From an uncultured Sutterella sp. (GTDB lineage: Bacteria; Pseudomonadota; Gammaproteobacteria; Burkholderiales; Burkholderiaceae_F): a DNA stretch of 64,000 nucleotides. Positions 43,218-52,331 of this stretch are shown here, one piece after another. The position numbers and the translations under genes are program-made. Position 1 is the first letter of the stretch. Each line of letters starts with the position of its first letter. Below the pieces are notes generated by a model, which had not been told where the DNA came from, made no database searches, and saw only the letters and a program-made list of their open reading frames with translations. The stretch covers positions 60,312 through 124,311 of the forward strand of contig CAJKSP010000002.1 of the NCBI GenBank assembly GCA_905202595.1, in the 5' to 3' direction.

Positions 43218-43239
43218 TTCGGCCTGCACGGAGAATGTC

Positions 43240-44763
43240 ATGCTGAGCCACGCTGTTGCGCTTCTTGCGCCTGCTTTTCTGTTCTTCATCTTGCTGGCGG
43301 GCGCTGCGCTCTGGGCGGAGCGACTCAAGCGCCGAGGCGGCGCCGAAGCCTCCGGAAGCAGCTTTGCCGCCGAATACTTTCTCGGCAGCCGCAGTCTGCA
43401 GGGCGTTGTGCTCGCCATGAGCCTCATCGCCACCTACGGCTCCGTCAGCTCGTTTGTTTCCGGCCCAGGCGTTGCGTGGCAGCTCGGCCTCGGCTGGGTC
43501 GTCTTTGCGTCGCCGCAGATTATTACGGGCTTCTTCATTCTGGGCGTCATCGGCAAGAAAATTGCGCTCGTCAGCCGCCGCACGGGATCCATCACCGTGG
43601 TCGACCTCATTCGCGCCCGCTTCGAGAGTCCGCTTCTTGCCAATCTCTGTGCCGTGGCGCTGCTGGTCTTCTTTACGGCCATGATGATGGGGCAGTTTGT
43701 GGGCGGCGCGGCCATTTTTGCAGGCGCCGCCGGCATTGATCCGGTCGCAGGCCTTGCGCTCTTCGGACTTCTCGTCGTCTTCTACACGGCCTTCGGCGGC
43801 TATCGCGCCGTGGCTTGGACCGATGCCGTCTGCGCAGTGCTGATGCTGGCGGGCATGGCGATGCTCGGCGCGAGCATTCTGGAGAGCGCCGGCGGGCTTG
43901 AAGCGGCGATGGCCAAGGCGGCAGCAGCAGGGCTGCCGGCGCCTGATGCGCCGCTTTCCGCATCAACGGCGCTTTCGCCGACAGCGGGCGGCGCGCTTCC
44001 CCTGTCGCTGCTCTTTTCCGCGTGGATTCTCGTGGGCTTCGGCACGGCGGGTCTGCCGCAGTCGGCTGTGCGGTGCATGAGCTACCGCACGACGAAGGAT
44101 CTGCATCTGGCCATGGTCGTGAGCACGATCGTCTGCGGCATTCTCATGATCGGCCTTACGACGCTCGGCGTTCTGGCGAGAGGCGTCGAGGGCCTTTCGC
44201 CCGGCGGCTCGACCGACCTGCTGATCCCCAAGCTCATCGGCGAGCACATGCCCTCGTGGGCGGCCGGCATTACGCTCGTCGGGCCGCTCGCCGCGACGAT
44301 GTCGACGGTGAGCTCTCTGCTCATTGCGGCCTCTTCCGCCATTGTGAAGGATCTCCTTCTCAGCGCGAAGCCCGAGCTTGCCGGCAATGAAAGAGCGCTT
44401 CGGCGCATCTCCCGCGGTGCGACGCTGCTGCTGGGGCTTCTTGCGATGGCTTTTGCCGTCAATCCGCCAACGATTGTGGCGTGGATCAACTTGGCGGCCT
44501 TCGGCGGACTGGAGCTGGCCTTTCTGCTGCCGCTGGCGTTTGGGCTCTTCTGGCGGCGGGCCAATGCGGCCGGCGCCATTGCCTCCGTCATAGGCGGGCT
44601 CGCGGTCTATTTCTGGCTCACGATCGCGAAGCTGCCTTTGATGGGTTTTCACCCGGTGGTGCCGGCCTTTGCGGCGGCGGCGCTTCTTTTCATCTTGGGC
44701 GCTTATGTCGGAAAGCCCTCGAGCTCCAGGGCAATGCTTGACTTTTTCGGCGGGGAGCGATGA
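43240..44763 (+). CDS. panF: Sodium/pantothenate symporter PanF
   Basis: Sodium-solute symporter family carrier that takes up pantothenate, the precursor of coenzyme A. 507 residues, about 13 membrane helices, with the family stretch YFLGSRSLQGVVLAMSLIATYGSVSSFVSGPG at the start and the SSF signature GGYRAVAWTDAVCAVLML. The adjoining yhdT gene makes the pantothenate assignment stronger than for a stand-alone symporter. It ends at a strong terminator that separates it from the leftward activase gene. Confidence 0.92.
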   Translation: MLSHAVALLAPAFLFFILLAGAALWAERLKRRGGAEASGSSFAAEYFLGSRSLQGVVLAMSLIATYGSVSSFVSGPGVAWQLGLGWVVFASPQIITGFFILGVIGKKIALVSRRTGSITVVDLIRARFESPLLANLCAVALLVFFTAMMMGQFVGGAAIFAGAAGIDPVAGLALFGLLVVFYTAFGGYRAVAWTDAVCAVLMLAGMAMLGASILESAGGLEAAMAKAAAAGLPAPDAPLSASTALSPTAGGALPLSLLFSAWILVGFGTAGLPQSAVRCMSYRTTKDLHLAMVVSTIVCGILMIGLTTLGVLARGVEGLSPGGSTDLLIPKLIGEHMPSWAAGITLVGPLAATMSTVSSLLIAASSAIVKDLLLSAKPELAGNERALRRISRGATLLLGLLAMAFAVNPPTIVAWINLAAFGGLELAFLLPLAFGLFWRRANAAGAIASVIGGLAVYFWLTIAKLPLMGFHPVVPAFAAAALLFILGAYVGKPSSSRAMLDFFGGER

Positions 44764-44795
44764 AGGCGCGGCAGAGCCTCGTCGTTGAATGAAAG

Positions 44796-44834
44796 AAAGG
44801 GCCGCTGCATCGTTCTGATGCGGCGGCCCTTTTT
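44796..44834 (+). terminator. Strong terminator after panF
   Basis: AAAGGGCCGCTGCATC (44796-44811) pairs with GATGCGGCGGCCCTTT (44817-44832) with one wobble; five T follow the CCC. On the minus strand the A run also gives T, so it can serve the activase gene. Confidence 0.9.
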
Positions 44835-44872
44835 CGCTTGGGCTTTGGAGGCTGAAGCCGGAAGGGGCCTCG

Positions 44873-47800
44873 CTAGCTTGCCGTAGCAGGCTTGCTGAAA
44901 GGCGCTTCCGTGCAGGCCGCCTGAGGCTCCTCCGGCGCTGCTTCGCCGTTGGCGGCGCCTGCCGCAGCGCTCTTCACGACCCGGATGATGCGCCGCGCTT
45001 CATCGGCAGGCCCGTGTCCGCCGGGACCTTTGCCGTCATGGCGGCTGCCTTCTGCCTGCGAAGCCGAAGGCTCAAGGCCGTTCTTCTTCGCAAAGGTCTC
45101 GCGCGCCTGCGCGAGGAAGAGCTTCAGGCGGTTCGCGACATTCGAGCGCGATGTGCCCGCCTCGAAGTCGATGGCGCAGAGATTGGCGTCGGGGTAGTCG
45201 CTTCGCAGCCGGCGCATGACGCCCTTGCCGGTGATGTGGTTCGGCAGGCAGCCGAAAGGCTGCAGGCAGACGACGTTGTCCGTGCCGGTGCGGATGTAGT
45301 CGAGCATTTCGGCCGTGAGAAGCCAGCCTTCGCCTGCTTCCTGACCGGCGGAGACCAGGCCGTCGACGAGCTTGAGGCTTTCCTTGAGCGTCGTAATGCC
45401 GGGCAGTCCCGTGCCCTTGAGCGCTGCAGCCATGGGCTTTCTCAGCCGCTCGAACGCTTGGAGCGTCAGCCAGGCGCCCGCGGCCTTCATCTTCGAGCCG
45501 CCGAAGGCCTTCGCCTGATAGAGGTGGTCGTTGAGGCAGTAGAGGAAGAAGTTCGCCATATCGCCGAGCTGCGGCTCTGCGCCTTCGGCCAGGATTTCGT
45601 CGACGATATGCAGGTTCGCCGTCGGGTGGTACTTCAAAAGAATTTCGCCCACGATGCCTACGCGGGGCTTCTTTGCCGTCGACATCGGGATGGCGAGGAA
45701 GTCCTTCACCATGGCCTTCATGTCGCGCGCAAAAGCCGAGTCGTCTCCTCGCGACGACGCAGCGATGCCGCGCTCGGTCCACTTCGGGATGAGCGCCTGA
45801 GCGCTTCCCGGCGTGAGCTCGTAGGCGCGCACGTGCAGCAGGAGCCTCTGCATCATGTCGCCGTAGAGGAGCGCCATCATGAGGCGGTGCAGGCCCTTGA
45901 TGCCGATCTTGAGCTGTTCGGCGCCCTGGATGCGGCCGCCCGCGATGCAGACGACCGGAATGTCCTCGCAGTGCAGATCCTTCAGGGCCCACTTGAGGAG
46001 ATTCGGATAATTCGTGGCGCGGCAGGGACCGCAGGTCTGCGTGAGGAGGAACGCGCTCTTCGACTTGTCGATGGTCGGATCATGAAGGAGCGCGTCAAGG
46101 AGCTGGCCGATCACGACGATGGCCGGGTAGCAGGCGTCGTTGTTCACATGACGCAGGCCGAGCTCGATCGCTTCGGGACGAACTTCAGGGAGCAGCTTCA
46201 CGTTCCAGCCGAGCGAGCGCATGGCGCCCCCGATCACGGGGAAGTGAATCGGCGCCATCTGCGGGGCATAAAGCGTCATGCCGGGCGTCATGTCAGGCGC
46301 CTGAGGCTTGAGTTCGTCCGTGTGCTCGACGAGCGAAATCGGGATTGCCGTGCGTGTGCGGCGGCGGTCCTCTACGGCGGCAAGCAGCGAGCGCAGGCGG
46401 ATGCGCGCAGCGCCGAGCGTGTCGCCTTCGTCGATCTTAAGCATCGTGTAGAGCTTGCCGGCGGGCTCGAGGAGGCGCTTGATCTGTTCGGACGTGATGG
46501 CGTCGAGGCCGCAGCCGAAGCTCACGAGCTGCACGAGCTCGGCCGTGCGGCTTGAAAGAACGAGCGTCGCCGCGCGGTAGAGGCGGCTGTGGAAAGTCCA
46601 CTGGTTGACGACTTCGAGATCCTGAGGCTCGGGTGCGAGATGCGCGACGGCATCCTCCGTCACGACGGCGGCGCCCATCGATTCGATGAGGGACGGAATG
46701 CCGTGATTGACGAGCGGATCCAGGTGATAGGGGTGGCCGGCGAGCACGATGAGCGGCGCGCCGCTCGCTTCATGGGCGCGCCAGATCTCTTCGCCCTTGC
46801 GCTCGATCTCGGCGCGATAGTCGGCGAGCGCCTTTTCGCCGGCCTTGATGGCGCGGCGAACGGCCGAGGCCGAAAGCTGCGGGAAGCAGGCAAGGAGCGC
46901 GCGCTCGACGCTCTTTTCGCTTGAGAGGTCAAGGAAGGGCGTGAGGATGCGCAGATTCGGGAAGGCCTTGTCGGCGTTGAGCCGCAGCGCTTCGGGGTAG
47001 CCGCCGACGACGGGGCAGGCGAAGCGGCCGTCCGCTTCCTTATAGGGCGTGCCTTCACGCGGGATGCAGGGCATCCAGGCGTCCTTCACGCCGGCGGCGG
47101 CAAGCTCGGCCATGTGGCCGTGCGCAAGCTTGGCCGGGAAGCAGAGCGTCTGCGAGGGAATGGTGTCGTTGCCGAGCGAAGCGATGCCGTGGTCGGAGGC
47201 GCGCGTCAGGCGGACGCTGAAGCCGAGCTCGGTGAAGAGTGCACGCCAGTACGGGTAGTGCTCGTACATGTTGAGCACGCGCGGGATGCCGATGACGCCC
47301 ATCGGCGCATCGCGCTCGTCGAGCACTTCGCCGCCGAAGAGCCGCTCGAGCTTCCAGTCGATGAAGCCGGCATCGCTCTTCTTGGCGCGGCCGCCGGACT
47401 TCATGGCAAAGTCGCAGCGGTTGCCGCTGAAGAACTTCTGCCCCGTGGGGAAGCGGTTCATCTTGAGCATGCAGTGGTTGCCGCAGCCCTTGCAGCGGAA
47501 CTCGCGCTGCACGACTCGGGTCGCATCGAGCGCCTCGGGTGTGAGCGTCATTTCGGGCGTATCGGCCGTCGTGCGCTCGGCAGCGATGAGCGCGGCGCCA
47601 TAGGCGCCCATGAGACCTGCGATGTCGGGTCGGATCACCTGCCGGCCAATCTGCTGCTCGAAGGCGCGAAGCACCGCGTCGTTGAGGAAGGTGCCGCCCT
47701 GAACGACGACATGTTCGCCGAGTTCGGCCGCATCATGGATGCGCAGCACCTTGTAGAGCGCGTTGCGCACGATCGAGCGGCAGAGGCCGGCGGCGATGTC

Positions 47801-49330
47801 TTCAATCGGCGCGCCGTCGCGCTGCGCCTGACGCACCTTGGAATTCATGAAGACCGTGCAGCGCGTGCCGAGATCGCAGGGGCTCTTCGAGCGGAGTGCC
47901 GCCTGCACGAAGTCTGCGAGCGGCAGGTTGAGCTGCTGCGCGAAGGTCTGCAGGAACGAGCCGCAGCCCGAAGAGCAGGCTTCATTGAGCTTGACGCTGC
48001 TGATGAGGCCGCTGCGGACTTCGAGGCACTTCATGTCCTGGCCGCCGATGTCGATCACGTAGCTGGTCTGCGGGTCGAAGGCGACGGCGGCGCGCTGATG
48101 GGCGAGCGTTTCAACCTCGGCGAAGGGCGCGCCAAGCGCGGCCTTCGCGAGTTCGGCGCCGTAGCCTGTGGTGCAGGCGGCGCGAAGATGCGCGCCCTGC
48201 GGAATCTTTTCAAGGAGCGCCGTTACGCGGGCGTAGAGCTTTTCGAGCGGATTGCCCTCGTTGCCTTCATACCAGCTGTAGGCGAGGCGGCCTTCGGCAT
48301 CCGTCACCACGCCTTTGACGGTCGTGGAGCCGAGGTCGACGCCGAGGAAGAGGTCGCCCTGGGCGTCCTCGAGGCGGATGCGGCTCACGGTTTCCTGGGC
48401 ATGGCGCGCTTCAAACTCTCGGCGCTCGTCCTCATTGGCGAAAAGCGGCGGCAGATTAGCATCGCCTTCCGTCGGGACCTTCGTGCGGCGAAGCGTCTCG
48501 AGAAACGCCGCGATCGAGGGCCAGGTGCGCGCCTTGGCATCTTCGGCGCCGCCGCTGAAGCCCTCAAGGGCCGTGCCGTGCGCGACGGCGAAGTGCGCGT
48601 CGTCAAAGGCGAGGAATTCATTGCCCGGACGGTCAAGCTTGCGCTCGAAGGCGGCGCGCAGCTCCGAGAGGAATGACAGCGGTCCGCCGAGGAAGGCAAT
48701 GCGGCCCTTGACGGCGCGCCCGCAGGCGAGGCCGCCGATCGTCTGTTCGGCCACGGCATCAAAGACCGAGCGGGCGATTTCCGACTTCGGAATGCCGGCG
48801 TTCAGCAGCGACACGACGTCGGTCTTGGCAAAAACGCCGCAGCGCGAAGCGATGGGGTGAGAGACCTTTGCTTCGGTAGCGAGCGCATTGAGGCCCGGCG
48901 CATCCGTATGCAGGAGGCTTGCCATCTGATCGATGAAGGCGCCGGTGCCGCCTGCACACGCTTCGTTCATGCGAAGCTCCACGCCGTTCGAGAGGTAGAG
49001 CAGCTTCGCGTCTTCGCCGCCGAGCTCAACCGCTACATCAAGGTTGGGCTCGCGCGCCTTCAAAAACACGGCGTCGGCCACGACCTCCTGAACAAAGGCG
49101 GCGCCGAGCGCTTCGGCCAGGCGAAGCGCGCCTGAGCCGGAAAAGAGCACCTTGACGGCCTCGCCTGCGCGCTCGGGGAAGCGGGCAGCAAGGGCGGCAA
49201 GCGTCTTTTCAAGCGTCGCCGAAACGGCGCTTTGATGTCGGACGTAGTCGTGGGCGATGTCGCGCTTTTCTTCGTCGAGAAGCACGTACTTGATGGTGGT
49301 GGAGCCGAGGTCGATGCCGAGGCAGTGCAT
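44873..49330 (-). CDS. Giant 2-hydroxyacyl-CoA dehydratase activase / dehydratase-like fusion
   Basis: 1485-residue fusion related to the ATP-driven activators of 2-hydroxyacyl-CoA dehydratases and benzoyl-CoA reductases. Two BcrA/BadF-type ATPase domains come first: GIDLGSTTIK with NEACAGGTGAF and RCGVFAKTDV (about 1-300), then GVDLGSTTVKG with IGGQDMK, NEACSSGCGSF and RCTVFMNSKV (about 325-600). Each has both cysteines that in the dimeric activators hold a shared [4Fe-4S] cluster. A CKGCGNHC cysteine group follows (about 608), then a DUF2229-type segment and an HgdB-like region with CGPCRATNYPN (about 1097) and QPFGCLPNHITGKG (about 1355). The family is large and uncharacterised in vivo. 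No separate dehydratase or CoA-transferase gene is adjacent. Start ATG at 49330. Confidence 0.88.
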   Translation of the reverse strand: MHCLGIDLGSTTIKYVLLDEEKRDIAHDYVRHQSAVSATLEKTLAALAARFPERAGEAVKVLFSGSGALRLAEALGAAFVQEVVADAVFLKAREPNLDVAVELGGEDAKLLYLSNGVELRMNEACAGGTGAFIDQMASLLHTDAPGLNALATEAKVSHPIASRCGVFAKTDVVSLLNAGIPKSEIARSVFDAVAEQTIGGLACGRAVKGRIAFLGGPLSFLSELRAAFERKLDRPGNEFLAFDDAHFAVAHGTALEGFSGGAEDAKARTWPSIAAFLETLRRTKVPTEGDANLPPLFANEDERREFEARHAQETVSRIRLEDAQGDLFLGVDLGSTTVKGVVTDAEGRLAYSWYEGNEGNPLEKLYARVTALLEKIPQGAHLRAACTTGYGAELAKAALGAPFAEVETLAHQRAAVAFDPQTSYVIDIGGQDMKCLEVRSGLISSVKLNEACSSGCGSFLQTFAQQLNLPLADFVQAALRSKSPCDLGTRCTVFMNSKVRQAQRDGAPIEDIAAGLCRSIVRNALYKVLRIHDAAELGEHVVVQGGTFLNDAVLRAFEQQIGRQVIRPDIAGLMGAYGAALIAAERTTADTPEMTLTPEALDATRVVQREFRCKGCGNHCMLKMNRFPTGQKFFSGNRCDFAMKSGGRAKKSDAGFIDWKLERLFGGEVLDERDAPMGVIGIPRVLNMYEHYPYWRALFTELGFSVRLTRASDHGIASLGNDTIPSQTLCFPAKLAHGHMAELAAAGVKDAWMPCIPREGTPYKEADGRFACPVVGGYPEALRLNADKAFPNLRILTPFLDLSSEKSVERALLACFPQLSASAVRRAIKAGEKALADYRAEIERKGEEIWRAHEASGAPLIVLAGHPYHLDPLVNHGIPSLIESMGAAVVTEDAVAHLAPEPQDLEVVNQWTFHSRLYRAATLVLSSRTAELVQLVSFGCGLDAITSEQIKRLLEPAGKLYTMLKIDEGDTLGAARIRLRSLLAAVEDRRRTRTAIPISLVEHTDELKPQAPDMTPGMTLYAPQMAPIHFPVIGGAMRSLGWNVKLLPEVRPEAIELGLRHVNNDACYPAIVVIGQLLDALLHDPTIDKSKSAFLLTQTCGPCRATNYPNLLKWALKDLHCEDIPVVCIAGGRIQGAEQLKIGIKGLHRLMMALLYGDMMQRLLLHVRAYELTPGSAQALIPKWTERGIAASSRGDDSAFARDMKAMVKDFLAIPMSTAKKPRVGIVGEILLKYHPTANLHIVDEILAEGAEPQLGDMANFFLYCLNDHLYQAKAFGGSKMKAAGAWLTLQAFERLRKPMAAALKGTGLPGITTLKESLKLVDGLVSAGQEAGEGWLLTAEMLDYIRTGTDNVVCLQPFGCLPNHITGKGVMRRLRSDYPDANLCAIDFEAGTSRSNVANRLKLFLAQARETFAKKNGLEPSASQAEGSRHDGKGPGGHGPADEARRIIRVVKSAAAGAANGEAAPEEPQAACTEAPFSKPATAS

Positions 49331-49674
49331 GGCGGTATGAGTGTCCTTTGCGCCGGTTTCTGCTCCTGTGCAGAGGGGCGGCGTCAATCTTTGCATCGCC
49401 GGCAAAGCGGCGCGGCCTGGTGCGGCCGTCCATTCCGGCGGAGAACCGTATTTTCTTATATTTGGAGACGCTTAAGCGGGCTAAAAAAAGGCAATTTGAC
49501 GCCGCCCCGACTGAATGGCCGCCGTCAACATTCGGAAAGGCTGCCGAGGAAAGTCTTGAAGAACTGTTCAATCTTGGCGCCTTGCGGGGCAGGAAAGGCG
49601 GCAGAAATGGGCTTGCCGCCCGGCATTGTCGAACGCAGGGCGCCGCCCCGTTTCTTTTCTGCCTGCCGCGTGCA
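49331..49674 (-). other. Gap between DUF362 gene and activase gene
   Basis: 344 bases. An AT-rich patch at about 49450-49500 includes, read leftward, TATAAG (a possible -10 box for the activase) without a good -35. The rest has ordinary composition; no ORF or RNA gene seen. Confidence 0.4.
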
Positions 49675-51042
49675 TCAGAGAAGCGCAATGAGCTCGATGC
49701 CTTCCGCTCTGCCGAGATTCCTGCCGTAGCGCTTGGTCTCGGCGCCGTCCCAGTGGTCGTGGACGCCAAGGCTGCCGACGCGCCTGCCGAATCCGTCCTG
49801 ATAAGGCGTTCCAGAGGGCGCGTTCCCGGCGAGCGCCGCTTCATGCAGGTAGTTTTCAACGCCTGCATTGCCGCGCAGAGCGCTGTTTCGGCGAAGCATT
49901 TCCGGCTCGCTCGTGAGAAAGTCTGCGCCGACGGAGTCGATGGCTACCGGATCCTGCGAGAGGAAGAGGCTCGCGCAGAAGCCGCCCGACATTGGCGGCA
50001 TCGACCAGCGGGCCGCTTCGGGCGTGACGCTGACGCTTTCTCCCGTTGCTGTGAGAAGGCCGTCAAGAAGATAGAGCACGGTCTTGCCGCCGAGCTCTCG
50101 ATGGGCAATGAGATCGGCGAGCACAGAATAGTCGCCGGCGGATGCGCTCCAGACATTGCTGTGCAGGCCCGCTGCCTGAGGCGCCCGGTCCCGCGACTCG
50201 TTGACGAAGCTGCCGAAGTGATTCTTTGCGCAGAGCGTCAGGCCGTAGCAGTGCCCCTTGAGGTTGGCCAGATTGATGAGGTAGTCGGCTTCAGTCACGC
50301 AGCGGGGCAGAAAGCTCTGTGCGCCATGTACGGGACCCGACCAGCGCAGGGGCGCGTTCAGGTCTGCGGCCGCGTCGTCGGGCTCGCCGGGACGGCGGTG
50401 CCGGAACTGCACGCCCTTCAGCATGCCGGCGCTGCAATAGTCCTGCATGGTCTGAGGGAATAGGCGGCCGGCGTCGTAGGCGCAGAGATTGTGCGCGCTG
50501 AAGCCGGCATCGCGGACGAGGCTGGTCAGCAGCGCTTTAAGAAGGACAGCGCTGCCGTAGCTCTCCTGAGTTCTGCCGTCCAGCGCGTCGCTGTAGGCGC
50601 CTGAGCCGTTCATGTTGAGTTTGATGGCCACTTTGGCCTGCTTGCGGGGCGGCGCTTTGCGGCCCGTTCTGGCGTGAAAGTCCTGAAGGAGCGCCTCCCT
50701 TGCGGCTTGGGGCTGCGCTTCTCCGGCGAGCGCGAGCAGCGATTTGTTCAGAAGCTTGGCGATGACCGGCTCGCTGAAGTGCGACGGCGACCACCACCAA
50801 CGGCTGCCGTCGTTCCAATTGACAGCCTTAGGGTCGCGCGCCCAGACGACGCGGCCGGGGTGAACGCCGATGCCGCGTCCGATGGGCTCATGCGCCGGAA
50901 GAAAGCCAGCGCTCATGCGTTCAGCGGCAAGCGTTCTGCCGGCTGCGCCGAGCGCCGCTGCGGCGGCGGCCGTGCAGCTGCCTTGGATCACTTGGCGGCG
51001 CGAGAGCGGATAACGCTGAGCGCGATGGACTGTTTCTGTCAT
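49675..51042 (-). CDS. Tat-exported DUF362 protein
   Basis: 455-residue protein of the DUF362 family with a twin-arginine signal (LSRRQVIQG, then an Ala-rich stretch ending TLAA). Family regions: AKVAIKLNMNGSG, EADYLINLANLKGHCYGLTLCAKNHFGS and LFLSQDPVAIDSVGADFL. DUF362 proteins often occur with iron-sulfur proteins in anaerobes; the function is not established. Export by Tat suggests a folded, cofactor-bearing or metal-bearing protein. GGAGG stands seven bases before the ATG at 51042. It lies between the activase and a LysR regulator, all leftward, but with gaps over 100 bases, so an operon is uncertain. Confidence 0.82.
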   Translation of the reverse strand: MTETVHRAQRYPLSRRQVIQGSCTAAAAAALGAAGRTLAAERMSAGFLPAHEPIGRGIGVHPGRVVWARDPKAVNWNDGSRWWWSPSHFSEPVIAKLLNKSLLALAGEAQPQAAREALLQDFHARTGRKAPPRKQAKVAIKLNMNGSGAYSDALDGRTQESYGSAVLLKALLTSLVRDAGFSAHNLCAYDAGRLFPQTMQDYCSAGMLKGVQFRHRRPGEPDDAAADLNAPLRWSGPVHGAQSFLPRCVTEADYLINLANLKGHCYGLTLCAKNHFGSFVNESRDRAPQAAGLHSNVWSASAGDYSVLADLIAHRELGGKTVLYLLDGLLTATGESVSVTPEAARWSMPPMSGGFCASLFLSQDPVAIDSVGADFLTSEPEMLRRNSALRGNAGVENYLHEAALAGNAPSGTPYQDGFGRRVGSLGVHDHWDGAETKRYGRNLGRAEGIELIALL

Positions 51043-51168
51043 GCGTGGCCTCCGTCCGAAAAGGCGCGGTCAAGGAGGCGCAGAGCCTTCTCGCCGCAAA
51101 GAAAGGGCTTCTGCTTGATCCTAGAGACCGGCTTCACGGCGGGTCAAATGCCTTTTTCAATGGGCGCT

Positions 51169-52083
51169 TTATGCGTCTTGAGCATGCGCCGCTTCCGGCG
51201 ACTTGTCGGCGGCGAGCTTCGCATGGAGCTTTTCTATAAAGACTTCGGCCGCTCTCGACGGCGTGCGGAACTTCGGCCAGCAGACATGAACGTCGGCTGC
51301 CAGAGCCGGAGCGAGCGGCAGCCAGCAGAGCCTCGAGTCCGGTCCCGGCTGGTAGATCCCTTCGAGCGAGACGGCATGGCCGAAGCCCTGCTCGGCCAAG
51401 AGCGCTGCGTTGTAGATGAGATTGAAGTACCCCACGATGCGAAGCGCTTCCAGCGGCGCGCGGAGCCAGCCCGCAAATTCATTGCGGTGAAAAGCCTGCT
51501 TGGAGACAAGGAGCGGCAGTCCGCGCAGATCCTGCGGCGATGCAGCCGCCTTGCCGGCGAGCGGGCCGTCCTTCGGCGTGAGAACGCCCCAGCGGTCCTG
51601 CAGAGGGAGGCGGATGAAGCTGTAGTCCTCCAGATCGACGGTGCCCGTAAAGACGGCAATGTCAGCCATGCCGCTTCGAAGCGCGGCTGCGGCGCCGGAC
51701 TCGTTCGAGCTCGAGATGTCGATCTTGACTCGCGGCGCCTGCCGGTGAAAGTCCTGAATGACTTCGGCGAGATAGCGCATGGCCGGCGTTTCCGCCGCGG
51801 CGATCGACAGCGTTCCAACAGGATCGTCGTCAGCGGAGATTTCCGTCTTGGCCCTCTCGAAAAGCTCCACCACCTCCTCGGCGCGCTCGAGGAAGAGCTC
51901 GCCTTTGGGCGTGAGGTGGATTTTTCGGTTGCTGCGCTCAAAGAGCCGGTGCCCGAGCTCTTCTTCGAGCTCAATGAGCTGGCGCGAGAGCGTCGGCTGC
52001 GTGATGCCGAGCGCGGCTGCCGCGGCGCTGATGCTTTGTGCGCGAACTGTGGCGATGAAATAGCGAAGCACGCGAATGTCCAT
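51169..52083 (-). CDS. LysR-family transcriptional regulator
   Basis: 304 residues. N-terminal winged helix-turn-helix (MDIRVLRYFIATVRAQSISAAAAALGITQPTLSRQLIELEEELGHRLFER pattern) and a periplasmic-binding-like effector domain (TLSIAAAETPAMRYLAEVIQDF onward). GAGGACGTC before the ATG at 52083. It is divergent from the NepI-like exporter across a 248-base gap full of palindromes, the classical layout for a LysR protein that controls its neighbour; purine ribonucleosides or related compounds are a reasonable inducer guess. Control of the DUF362 gene downstream is less likely. Confidence 0.93.
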   Translation of the reverse strand: MDIRVLRYFIATVRAQSISAAAAALGITQPTLSRQLIELEEELGHRLFERSNRKIHLTPKGELFLERAEEVVELFERAKTEISADDDPVGTLSIAAAETPAMRYLAEVIQDFHRQAPRVKIDISSSNESGAAAALRSGMADIAVFTGTVDLEDYSFIRLPLQDRWGVLTPKDGPLAGKAAASPQDLRGLPLLVSKQAFHRNEFAGWLRAPLEALRIVGYFNLIYNAALLAEQGFGHAVSLEGIYQPGPDSRLCWLPLAPALAADVHVCWPKFRTPSRAAEVFIEKLHAKLAADKSPEAAHAQDA

Positions 52084-52112
52084 GACGTCCTCTTCGTTTC
52101 AAGCGTTTATTC

Positions 52113-52127
52113 ATGCTTAAAAAGCAT
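52113..52127. promoter_or_regulatory. Palindrome copy 1, ATGCTT-AAA-AAGCAT
   Basis: Perfect 6+3+6 inverted repeat close to the lysR start. A second copy with the same arms lies at 52205-52219. Probable operator. Confidence 0.6.
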
Positions 52128-52143
52128 AGTGAAGCAAAAATAA

Positions 52144-52170
52144 ATGGCATTTGATATACGTGAATGCCAT
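52144..52170. promoter_or_regulatory. Inverted repeat ATGGCAT-N13-ATGCCAT over nepI promoter
   Basis: Seven-base arms (52144-52150 and 52164-52170) enclose the -35 hexamer and most of the spacer of the promoter at 52151-52179. A T-N11-A-type LysR site is compatible with it. Confidence 0.55.
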
Positions 52171-52179
52171 TCATATACT
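52151..52179 (+). promoter_or_regulatory. Sigma-70 promoter for the NepI-like gene
   Basis: TTGATA (52151-52156), 17-base spacer, TATACT (52174-52179). The start of transcription would be near 52186, placing palindrome copy 2 about 20 bases into the transcript. Confidence 0.7.
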
Positions 52180-52204
52180 TCAAAGCTCTGAAATAGCAAT
52201 AGTA

Positions 52205-52219
52205 ATGCTTTTAAAGCAT
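52205..52219. promoter_or_regulatory. Palindrome copy 2, ATGCTT-TTA-AAGCAT
   Basis: Same arms as copy 1, centre-to-centre distance 92 bases. It lies just downstream of the predicted nepI start point. Confidence 0.6.
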
Positions 52220-52331
52220 ATCTATGCGGCACGGCGCGCTGCACTGCAAGCCTCGCTTTGCCGCAGCAGATTTTTTGACAGAAGCCGCAGGCAGAGGCTT
52301 GTTCTGCACGGCCTGCGGCGGCTTTCCCGCG

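Noticed and set aside
45014..48676. Two long open frames (513 and 520 codons) opposite the activase fusion
   Set aside because: Both are antisense to invariant ATPase and cysteine motifs and have no own signature.
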